Positions 52,478 to 62,373 of a DNA stretch of 64,000 nt are shown piece by piece. The notes under the pieces were generated by a model that was given only the letters and a program-made list of their open reading frames with translations, was not told the origin of the DNA and did no database searches. How positions within the stretch are numbered: the stretch's first letter is position 1; each line of letters begins with the position of its first letter. A program made the position numbers and the translations under genes. Source of the DNA: Paroedura picta (Eukaryota > Chordata > Lepidosauria > Squamata > Gekkonidae); the NCBI RefSeq assembly GCF_049243985.1, contig NC_135384.1, forward strand, positions 13,326,501 through 13,390,500, written 5' to 3'.

Positions 52478-53010
52478 CAGCAACACCCACATCCCAATCG
52501 CTTATCTACTGTAACCTGCCAACCCTTTGCCTTCGCAGAATCAACCTCTCCGTCAGATGGCTACCTAGCCTCTGTTTAAACATTTCCAAAGATGGAGAAC
52601 TCACCACCTCCTGAGGAAACTTATTCCACTGAGAAACCGCTCTGTCAGTAATTTCTTCTGGATGTTTAGATGGAATTTCTTTTGAATTAATTTCATCCCA
52701 TTCGTTCTGGTCTGTCCCTCTGGGGCAAGAGAGAACAATTCTGCTCCATCCTCCATATGGCACCCTTTTAAATACCTGAAGATGGTTATCAGATCCCCTC
52801 TCAGTCATCTCCTCTCTAGGGTAAACAGACCAAGCTCCCTCAATCTTTCTTCATATTTCATGGACTCCAAACCCCTCACCATCTTTGTTGCCCTCCTCTA
52901 GACACGCTCCAGTTTGTCAAAATCCCTCTTCAATTGGGGTGTCCCAAACTGAACACTGTACTCCAAGTGAGGCTGAACCAGAGCAAAGTAAAGTGGTACC
53001 ATCACCATGA
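52478..53010 (-). mobile_element. CR1 LINE 3' region (unit 2, longer than in unit 1)
   Basis: The minus strand gives TERGSDNHLQVFKRVPYGGW, SRIVLSCPRGTDQNEWDEIN and AVSQWNKFPQEVVSSPSLEM, the CR1 ORF2 C-terminal wording. It breaks off at ACCATCACC (53007), where the unclassified repeat begins. Confidence 0.85.
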
Positions 53011-53700
53011 CGTTGCCGCTGGCCGGCTGGATAAGGTTTGATGTCCATGGGGAACATGTGTGGGGGCCATGGGGTGTGTTTGTGCCAGTGGCGCAAATGA
53101 CAGAATATCAGAGGCGGGACCAGCGGGTACTTATTTAAGGTGCCATCTGCAGTAAGCCTGGCTTCTCTGTCCAGACCATTGCTAGGACACCTTTCTACCC
53201 CCTGTCCCTTTTGTTACTGGTTATTGTTATAATGTTTAAAGGTGGGTTATTAATGTTAAAATTGGTTGGTTGTTAATGTTAGAAGGAGCCCATTGGCAGA
53301 GAGGCCTGTCTGTAAGCTGGACTCCCTGATGTTTGGATGAGTCTCAGTAAGAGACTGGCTGGGCAACAAGTGTGGCTGACCTGGCTGGGCGGCCAGGGAC
53401 TCATAGCCAAGCAACCTGGGAGCCAAATGTGGTGGGTACCCTTTGGTCCCCATGTAGGTTACTTTCTCCAGTGGAGATTCGAGGCGGCAAAGGGCTGGTC
53501 TTCCCATCTACGTAAATGCTGGTGCCAGGGTGCCACTGAACTTCTGATCATGTTGCAGCCATGGGTGTAGGCTTCTTTCCTCATGCCAGGGGAGGCTAGC
53601 CCTCTTTGCCCTGTTAGAATAAATAAAACTGTAGCCATGTTAAAGCCATACCCCGGTGTAGCGTCTTATTTGGCCAAAGTGCAAGCCTGCAAGTCAATGT
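53011..53700. repeat. Unclassified repeat, possibly a solo LTR fossil (unit 2)
   Basis: Starts TGACGTTGCCGCTGGCCGGC directly at the CR1 break. It has a TATTTAAGG box (53132), an AATAAA signal (53619) and ends near GTCTTATTTGGCC. The lengths and signals would fit an LTR, but there is no coding region, no second LTR and no target duplication. Family unknown. Confidence 0.3.
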
Positions 53701-53876
53701 TAAACCACACAAAATGGCATGTTTAGATAGTTTAAACAAGTGATTTTTAAAACCATTAGTGGAAGTCTAACTAACCATGCTAACCACATCAAAGTTTTTA
53801 ACAAGAAGATATTTATTGGAATTCAGCACAAAATAAATCAACAATATAGAAGCCGGAGATATGTGCAATATTAAAC

Positions 53877-54077
53877 ATTAAACGCTCATCCTCGTTTTAT
53901 GAATTTTGCAACTCGTTCCATTAAAACAGGATTCTGGCTGTTTAGCCACAGATGCATCTTGTATTCATCAGAAGCCTCCCACTTTCTAATTGGGAGTGGA
54001 TACAAGAATACAGATAGTGGACAATATAATAGAACACAAATAACTGATTTTTTACAGCCTTGGTAGCTTAGGTACAA
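53877..54077 (-). mobile_element. LINE ORF2 C-terminal scrap (unit 2)
   Basis: Copy of 44981-45181 with a few differences (VICVLLYCPLSVFLYPLPIR). Confidence 0.5.
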
Positions 54078-54282
54078 TCTGTTTCAGTAAGGGACTTTAA
54101 GATATCTTCCTGTCACCACTGCAAAAGTCCAAGTGTTGAAGGTCACAAGCATAGAGGTTTGACATTGCTGTGGATTTGTTAGATGGGATAAATATGATGA
54201 TCCATGGTCAGAATATAGAGAAATGTCCAAGCTCAAAGATGAACAAATTTTCTTAGCAGCACTAATAAGAACTTGATATTCT

Positions 54283-54567
54283 AGCCAGTTGGGTGTAGTG
54301 GTTAGGAGTGCGGACTTCTAATCTGGCATGCCAGGTTCGATTCTGTGCTCCCCCACATGCAGCCAGCTGGGTGACCTTGGGCTCGCCACGGCACTGATAA
54401 AATTGTTCTGACCGAGCAGTGATATCAGGGCTCTCTCAGCCTCACCCACCCCACAGGGTGTCTGTTGTGGGGAGAGGAATGGGAAGGCGACTGTAAGCCG
54501 CTTTGAGCCTCCTTCGGGTAGGGAAAAGCGGCATATAAGAACCAACTCTTCTTCTTCTTGTTCTTCT
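54283..54567 (+). mobile_element. tRNA-derived SINE (family A) (unit 2)
   Basis: Copy of the SINE at 45387 with small differences; tail (TTC)n with one TTG. Confidence 0.85.
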
Positions 54568-54745
54568 ATAACCAGGATTCTGTGCTTTATAATTGCATAT
54601 GCATAAGTTTCTGATTCCTAGGTCACCTTTTCTAATGCTATGCCTATTTTTTGCTTGATAAAATTTACTGCCTAAAATTGGCTTTCAGTATGTATTTTTT
54701 TCCAAAATGTAGAAACCCTCTTAATGAAACATCGGGGGTAATTAC

Positions 54746-54968
54746 ATAGAACAGATGAGGTATTTTAAATATTTAGGGATATACTTACATTACAATGCAA
54801 GCTGGGCAACATGTCATAAATTCATTATAAATGAAGTAACAAATAGTGTCTTAGCAATAACTCATTTCTTCTATACCAAAGGGAATCAATTTGTGCCTGC
54901 AGCACTTAGGGTTTTCAATGCTAAGTCTTGTTCTCAGTTACTGTACAGCTCCTCAGTTTGGTGAGCTG
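54746..54968 (+). mobile_element. LINE reverse transcriptase scrap, shortened (unit 2)
   Basis: Copy of 45855-46074 (MRYFKYLGIYLHYNASWATC ... CSQLLYSSSVW). The following 129 bases of unit 1 are deleted between two GAG triplets. Confidence 0.55.
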
Positions 54969-55247
54969 TTGCCTATGTGATATCCTATAATTGTATTGGT
55001 GATATTATATGATGTTATATTAAGACCACAATTGCAATCACTGAAGAAGCACTAGAAAGCAGGATTGAATAGGTGGGACCCCGTTCTGGTTGCAAAATTA
55101 TTCAGGTTTGCATTTAATAAATTTAAAGAAGATACAACTTTTTGCCTTTTGGTTTCGTTTGCTTTTGGATATGTGTTTGGAAACAAACCAAAGACTGTTG
55201 GTAACTCAAGCATGGCTGTTAGCTATTATGTTCTGGATGCATTTATT

Positions 55248-55652
55248 TTATTTTATTTTATTTAGTTTTATTGTTTATTGTTATTATATATAGAGTACAG
55301 AAGAGTGAAAAAGAAAAAAAGAAGATGACCAGCTGATAGGTAGTTATTATATCCTAGTCTATACATCATCTATACAAATATACCTTACATAGTATAGTCT
55401 GATATTATCTCAAGAAATATGTAGTCAGTTCCCATTGCATATTAGTCCTAGCCTAGCAGTTGCTACTATCTTTCTTAAGAAAGTCCAGGTAATCGCTCCA
55501 CTGTTCGTCATATTCTTCCGGTGGTTTCTTATTCACCATGTTAGTGAGTCTTGCCATTTTTGCTAAGTCCACAAGTTTGTCTAGCCATGTAGAAATAGTT
55601 GGGGTCTCGGTCGCCTTCCAGTGCTTCACCCACACCAACCGCGCCGCCGTAG
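55248..55652 (-). mobile_element. L1 LINE 3' end with target duplication (unit 2)
   Basis: Copy of the 46487 insertion; TGGATGCATTTATT at 55234-55247 and 55653-55666. Because both units have it at the same place, the L1 insertion predates the duplication. Confidence 0.9.
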
Positions 55653-55787
55653 TGGATGCATTTATTATTCAGTTCTGATCCAACCACATTAAAGTTGAAA
55701 AGAAACAAACAACAATCTTTTCAGTCCTTTTTATATTATTCTTGGGGGAGGGAGTTGCCTTTTTAAGCTGCCATGTACTCTCTATAC

Positions 55788-56730
55788 CTACCACTTGTTC
55801 TTACTAAGGGCTCGCCAGACTGCTCTCTGCACCTCCTTATTCCTTAAACTGTAGATCAGGGGATTTAGCATTGGAGTAAGGATGGCATATAGAACAGCAA
55901 CCAAGCGGTCCTCCTCCATGGAATGGCTGGAGGATGGGCGTAGGTAAGTATACATGAGAGTGCCATAGAAGATGCTCACCACAGTGAGGTGGGAAGCACA
56001 GGTAGAAAATGCCTTGAGCCTACCTTGAGCACTACGGATTTTCAGCACTGAGGAGACAATGAGGCTGTAGGACAGAAGAATCAGACTGAAAGCCACAATC
56101 ATGATACCCCCAGAGATGTTAAAAGTCACCAACTGGCTAACTGACGTATCAGAGCAAGAGAGTTTCAGGAGGGGAGGAACATCACAGAAGAAGTGGTCAA
56201 TTTCATTGGAGTGGCAGAAGTCAAGGGAAAAGACCAAGGCTGTGTTGATGATGGAATTGAAGTTTCCAATAGCCCAGGAACATGCCAGGAGTCCCCAACA
56301 TATCTTCTGCCTCATGAGAAGGGCATAGCGCAATGGATGGCAGATAGCTGCATAGCGATCATATGCCATAGCTATGAGAAGCACACATTCTGTGCTTCCT
56401 AATGTGACAAAGAAATACACATCCTTGGAGTGCACATCCTATGAAAGTGATGGTTTTGTTTCCCAGCAAGAGGTCCCACAACATCTTTGGGGCAGTGGTG
56501 GAACTATAACAGATCTCAATAAAAGACAGATTACCCAGGAGGAAGTACATGGGAGTTTGCAGGCACTGATCTATGCAGACCAATGTAATGATGGCTAGAT
56601 TCCCTACCAGAGTTAACAGATAGACTAATAAGCCAAGAGCAGAGAGAAGAGTCTGTTTCTTTGGGTCAACAGAGAATCCCAAGAGAACAAACTCTGTGAC
56701 ACTGGTGTGGTTCTGTTTTCCCAGAGGCAT
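55788..56730 (-). pseudogene. Olfactory receptor, frameshifted copy (unit 2)
   Basis: Twin of the OR at 47028-47966. I count three substitutions, at least one of them changing IVMAYDRY to IAMAYDRY. A net gain of four bases near 56421 (ATACACATCCTTGGAG against ATACAATTGGAG) shifts the frame just before TM3. The extra bases resemble the nearby GCACATCC, so local copying is likely. The N-terminal frame (56730 down to about 56420) and the remaining 210 or so codons are each still open, which points to a recent break. A functional seven-transmembrane receptor is not expected. Confidence 0.93.
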
Positions 56731-56838
56731 GATGAAGTCCTTTGTTATGCCTTCTTTGATAGAAAGGGGTCCAGTTGTTTGATCTATGAGTGCCAGCAGT
56801 TTCATAAAAACAACAAATAAGAGACAGTCAGCAGGCAA

Positions 56839-58147
56839 TTTTTAGTGTTTACTTTCTCCCCAAGACAGTTCTTTTCAGACTATACCACCAAATCTGCAGG
56901 AACTTCCTGACCTGGAGATGCTAACCCTAGGCAGCCCTGGCTCCAATGGGTCCTCCCTTTAAGGCTAAATAGGGCTGGAAATAACCCTTCCCTTTCCCCC
57001 TGCCTTAAAGGCTGCTGCCAAGAATGCCTTCATTGCCTAGCTGCAGAAACTGAAATAATCCTTTGAAATAATCCTTTCCATAAAACTACATGTGCTCCTT
57101 TTATCATTTGGTTATTTTTTTTAATCCACAGATTTGGCCAATCTTAGTATTAGAATATAAGCAGTACTTTGATTTGTACCAAAGAATCACTTTAGCTAGT
57201 GCCTTTGCTGGCATTGTAGTCACTGCTTTTTGATCTGATTGATGCTCCCAAATAGTCTTCAAAAGCAGCACCATATCTGTTGTATTGCACTGGTACAAAG
57301 GAGATATCTTAGGAAATGGACACCTGGTCAAATCATCTCTAGCAAGAAAACAATGCATCTGGCAAGCCAGGCAAAGTCGACTAAGGGTGCACCATGCTAC
57401 AGAGACGTGTGCCTCGATCTGTGGCCCTGGATCTGAAAGCGACCTCAACTCAAACAGGAAGATTCCAGAAATCTCAGTTGACATGCCAACTCCAGGACCA
57501 AGTGTTAATTCGTTGGCCCTCATCCAGCTGTAGCCCATGTATGTACCAGTTCAAGACATATAACGCCACACCTGATAAAACAAAGATGAGGGGGAAAGGT
57601 CCTTAAATTTGTTCTCTGAAGTGCTTCCACAATCCAGAAAACCCTTCCGAGACTGTGAGGAAAATCCAGTAAGACTTGTTTGTTACCTGTTAGGCATCTT
57701 AATTTATTCCAGATTTAAGAATGCTGTTGCCATGGCCAGTCACTGGCAATGAGGACTTCTTTCTTGGAGCTGCACTCATGTCTGCATCTGGGAGCACTCC
57801 AAGTTCTGTGTGTCTCAGTCACAGAGTTTTAGAGCTTCATGTCATTTCTGCTGTTACAGAGCTATTAATAAGAGAGGAGCAATTTTTGCAGTTGTTTCCC
57901 CCTTGAGCTGAAGGGAAAAAAACCACCCTAGGGTCATTAACAAAGTCACTTATATGGAGTGAGTGTGGAAGAGAGGATAATAACAGGAAGACTCCCATGC
58001 CAGTTCCATGCATGTTTGAGGATGCTGGGTATTCCAGATATTGTTCCTGGAGGTTATTGTGAACTAGAATGAAATAAATCATATATGATTTGAAATTCAT
58101 AGTTCCCATTGCTCTCTGCTTCTTTCCCACATAGCCAAGTAATATCT
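56839..58147. other. Upstream flank of the unit-2 OR pseudogene
   Basis: Copy of 48075-49383, almost without change. No gene seen. Confidence 0.5.
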
Positions 58148-58876
58148 AGAACCACAGAACCATAGAATCATAGAGGTGGAAGGGACCTTATGGGTCATCT
58201 AGTCCAACCCCCTGTTCTATACAGGACACTCACATTCCAATCGCTCATTTACTGTAACCTGCCACCCCTTTGCCTTCACAGAATCAGCCTCTCCGTCAGA
58301 TGGCTATCCAGCCTCTGATTAAAAATTTCCAAGGATGGAGAACCCACCACCTCCTGAGGAAGCCTGTTCCCCTGAGAAACCGCTCTGTCAGGAACATCTT
58401 CCAGATGTTTAGATGGAATTTCTTTTGAATTAATTTCATCCCATTCATTCTGGTCTGTCCCTCTGGGGCAAGAGAGAACAATTCTGCTCCATCCTCCATA
58501 TGGCACCATTTTAAATACTTGAAGGTGGTTATCAGATCCCCTCTCAATCGTCTCCTCTCTAGGCTAAACAGACCAAGCTCCCCAACCTTTCTTCATATGT
58601 CTTGGTCTCCAAATCCCTCACCATCTTTGTTGCCCTCCTCTGGACACGTTCCAGTTTGTCAACATCCCTCTTCAACTGGGGTGCTCAAAACTGAACACAA
58701 TACTCCAAGTGAGGCCGAACCAGAGCAGAGTAAAGCGGTACTATCACCTCCCGTGATCTGGACATGATACTCCGTTTGATACAGCCCCAAATCCCATTTC
58801 CCTTTTTAGCCACTGAGTCACACTGCTGATTCATGTTCAATGTATGGTCTACTAAGACTCCTTTTTGCACATGCTA
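58148..58876 (-). mobile_element. CR1 LINE 3' part (unit 2)
   Basis: Counterpart of 49384-50112 but with clearly more differences than the surrounding duplicate. For example, CCTCCTGAGGAAGCC and ACCGCTCTGTCAGG here against CCTCGGAAGCC and ACCACTCTAACTGTCAGG there. Some of the unit-2 variants match the other CR1 at 52478-53010. Confidence 0.9.
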
Positions 58877-60220
58877 CTGCCAAGATAAGTCTCCTCCATC
58901 TTATATTGGTGTCTTTGGTTTTTCCTACCTATCTAATTAAATGATAGGCAATAGGGACATCCAAACTCCCAGTTTACATTCTTCATCACCGGGCAGCACA
59001 AGTTCAGTTACTGGATCATCTCCCCACTGCCACCCCCTCACACATTTCTTGAAACATCTAGTTGATTATCTCTCAGGAGATGGCAACCACAGCTGAAATA
59101 GCTTATTAAACTCGAGAAAGATACCAGTTCAGACGGGGAGAGAATTTAGAACATCTCAGTTTGGAGCAATGTATTCGTTTCGTTTCTAACCCACTTATTT
59201 ACTTCCAAATGATCAATTTTAGAAATCTCCTCTACAACCACACACAGCAGAGACTCATCATGAAGAAGAGCAGGACATGAGACACTATTTGTTTATTAAG
59301 ATTCTAGGGTTTCTCAGGGAACCAAACCCCAAAAGGTATGATTTCTATCAGCAATAACTTTGTATCTAACATCTCCTGTCTTTTCAGAACTGGTTCTAAA
59401 AGAATGTTTTGCTTATGGACTGAGTACTGGGAAACAGTCAATGGTGCTGCTGTTCTTTTAGGTCTAATGGGGACTCATGTTCCAGCTGTATCTCAGCAGT
59501 GACTCATGAAAGCCCATATCCTGCTACAAATGTTGTTAGTCTTGTTTTTTTTCTGATGGCATGGAATACGGGTGGGGGTAAGGACAACTGTGAAACAATT
59601 CTCAGATTCTGTCACCCTCTTCTTTCATCATATGGGAATCTGGCAATTGTTTCTGATATTCTAGTACCAAGGGGAAGTGAAAGGGCAGCGCTTCGTAAAG
59701 ATGAAGTCTACTAACTAGGTCATTTCTTTTGGTCATGGAGATTCAAACATCTTTTTGTTAATGCTTCTGGGTTGCAGTTTTTCTTTATAAATTCTTGAAC
59801 AAAGTTGTTACGTTTCCATGTGTTAAGCTATAATATGATGTTAATGTAGATATTCTGATTTTTTTAAAAAAAATCTGTGAAGCAGCATGAATTCCTTGAA
59901 AGCCACTGGTAATCCAGAAGTAAGGAGATCACAGTCCATTTAAATTACTTATCCAAGCTGCAAGTGAATTCTGAACTTATTTAAAGGGCTGACTGTCCTT
60001 TTAAATGTCTTCTCCAAGGGGTGAGTTCTCCTGGAAGGTGTTTAAAGGGACTGCAATCTTTTTAAAAACTGGAATATTTCAGGAATTTTTGAGGGTTGGC
60101 TATTTACATAGTCATTTGGGGGGATCTATATCTGGCTTAAAGAACAGCTGAAACATACTGATAATGTCTTTTTCAAATATTTTTTATTGTCTTGGACGTA
60201 GCTAAATGCTTACCCCTGTC
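58877..60220. other. Non-coding stretch (unit 2)
   Basis: Copy of 50113-51460; nothing recognised. Confidence 0.45.
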
Positions 60221-60363
60221 AGTGGCCATTTGTTATTGTCTGCCACTGTATAGTGAACATGGTATTTCTTGGTGGTTTCCGATCCAAATACTAACAAGGG
60301 CTGTCCCTGCTTAGCTACCAGAATCTGATGAGATCAGGCTATGCTGGGCTATCTGGACCAGGG
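60221..60363 (-). mobile_element. 5S-rRNA-derived SINE, worn (unit 2)
   Basis: Copy of 51461-51600. Confidence 0.75.
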
Positions 60364-61032
60364 CTTCCTATTTTCATCATTAATGTCATCATACCCAAAC
60401 CAATCCTTTTCCCCATGAACTGACCATGAGTGCTTTAAGGTTTTTGTGTTTTTTTTGCATCGCTACAAAATCAATGTATTGATATAGTGCTGCAGTGATC
60501 ATTTATGAAGGTTCTCTGAAAGATTTTTTTTTTAAGGAAGTCTTTAGCACCCCCCTCATGGAGAAATGCCCTTTCCTTATATCTCTGCAAGGGACTGGGA
60601 TAGAGACTTCCTTTAAAATGAATGAAATTAATGAAAGCTGGAATTCCAAGAAGCAGTTTAAACTACCATTACAATGCTATATTGATATTGCCATTGGGGG
60701 TGGGGATGCAGCCATTGTATCAATATATCAGTAAGTATGTATAAAAAATAAAAAGGACGGTTTCTGAGATGCCACTAATTATGACAGCACTCTCCCTTGT
60801 AAATCCACTTTGAAAATGCAGAGGGTGGGCATATATGTGGAAGAACTGTGCTGAAACTCAAGTGGAACTGCCTTGGGAAGGCTGTCTATATTTTAAATGA
60901 CTTTAGAATCAGTGACACCCTTTTTAATCCTAATGATTGTGATGGATTTAGAAGGATGTAACTCAGCTTTGGGCTGTACTGAACATTTCCTAGCTAAGCC
61001 AGAATTCCAAAGGTGCAAGAGAGAACAAAGAG

Positions 61033-61416
61033 GAATGGGTGAAACAAAGCACAAGGCACTCTAGTGTGGCATAGGGAAGCTCAATCATTCCCCTGTTTGA
61101 GTCATATCCCACTACCCATTCTGATATAGGGGGGGCAGTTTGGTTACTTGCAAACAGTTCAAGTCAAGAATTTACGATGAACCCCCTTCCCTTCCCATGA
61201 AAAGTTCACCATTTGTATTTAATCTTTCGCTTTTCTGCCCTTTGCAAATCTGGCTCGTTAGCTCACTTTTGGCAAATGTCATACCAAGTGTTCACTCTTA
61301 AGAATGTTTATTTTTTAATTTAATATCGTTCAGTGACACTCTATAGAGGATTTACCACTGAAGTTATCGTTGCCAGTGAAGACTGAGATTTTTCCTTCGT
61401 TCAACTTGAGTTCAAG
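61033..61416. other. Upstream flank of OR 61417
   Basis: Unique sequence after the duplication. AT-rich with TTTATTTTTTAATTTAATAT about 100 bases before the start. An acceptor-like GTTGCCAG ends near 61375. No gene. Confidence 0.4.
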
Positions 61417-62373
61417 ATGGAAGGCAACATGACTTTAAAATATACAGGATCCCCAAAGTTCATTCTAGCTGGGTTCACAGGTAACAAGGACATTCAGGTG
61501 TTGTATTTCATCATCTTCCTTCTCATCTATCTGCTTACTCTTTTGGGGAACATTATCCTTCTAATCACTTTACGGGCAGAATCCAGCCTTCATACACCTA
61601 TGTATTTCTTCCTAAGCAACCTTGCTGTCCTTGAGATTGGATACACCTCTGTCACTCTCCCTAAACTCCTAGCGATCTCCTTAGGAACAGCAAAGACAAT
61701 CTCTCTTCCAGAATGCCTAGTGCAGACATATTTTTTCTTCTTCCTGGGTTCTACAGAATGCTTCTTACTTGCAGTCATGGCCTATGACCGTTATCTGGCC
61801 ATCTGCAATCCTCTGCGATATTCAACACTCATGTGCAACAGAGTGTGTGTCTTCCTATCTTTAGGATCCTGGATTACTGGATTTCTGAATCCTTGCCCAC
61901 CTATCATCATGTTTAGTAGGCTGCATTTCTGTGGCAACGTTATCAACCACTTCTTCTGTGATATCCCACCACTACTCAACTTGTCATGCAGCAACACCCA
62001 CGTCCTCAGCACAGCCATCTTCATCAGCTCATTTGTCATAGTGTTAGGCACGTTTCTGTTGACCATGCTTTCGTATGCTGTCATTTTGTTCAACCTCCTA
62101 AAGATGTCCTCAGCTAAGGGTCGACAGAAGGCATTCTCCACATGCTCTGCCCACCTGACTGTGGTCTTGCTGTTGTATGGAACAGTGATCTTCATGTACG
62201 TGACTCCTGCAGCACAGCAGTCAAGGGAAACAAACAAGTTGGTATCTTTTATCTACAGTGGGGTGACCCCCATGCTCAATCCTGTGGTCTACAGCTTGAG
62301 AAATGAAGATGTCAAAAAGGCTTTGAAAAGAATGATGTTAAGGAAATTCTGTCTTGCAAGTCAAAGTTATTAA
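61417..62373 (+). CDS. Olfactory receptor, class II, family-6-like, intact
   Basis: Complete 318-residue receptor, third member of the subfamily at 34785 and 41442. The ATG at 61417 starts MEGNMTLKYT, with glycosylation site NMT at 4-6. Hallmarks: [63 protein letters not shown] and PMLNPVVYSLRNED. It lies just outside the tandem duplication, on the plus strand. No break seen. Confidence 0.95.
   Translation: MEGNMTLKYTGSPKFILAGFTGNKDIQVLYFIIFLLIYLLTLLGNIILLITLRAESSLHTPMYFFLSNLAVLEIGYTSVTLPKLLAISLGTAKTISLPECLVQTYFFFFLGSTECFLLAVMAYDRYLAICNPLRYSTLMCNRVCVFLSLGSWITGFLNPCPPIIMFSRLHFCGNVINHFFCDIPPLLNLSCSNTHVLSTAIFISSFVIVLGTFLLTMLSYAVILFNLLKMSSAKGRQKAFSTCSAHLTVVLLLYGTVIFMYVTPAAQQSRETNKLVSFIYSGVTPMLNPVVYSLRNEDVKKALKRMMLRKFCLASQSY

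Larger units (their letters stand above)
52273..61032 (+). repeat. Tandem segmental duplication, unit 2 (about 8.8 kb)
   Basis: Direct copy of 44121-52267, beginning GATCTTGGCCATATCTACAC and ending CAAGAGAGAACAAAGAG. It retains the 744-base segment lost from (or never in) unit 1, and lacks 129 bases found there. No long repeat lies at the outer junctions, so the duplication does not look like recombination between interspersed repeats. Confidence 0.95.
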
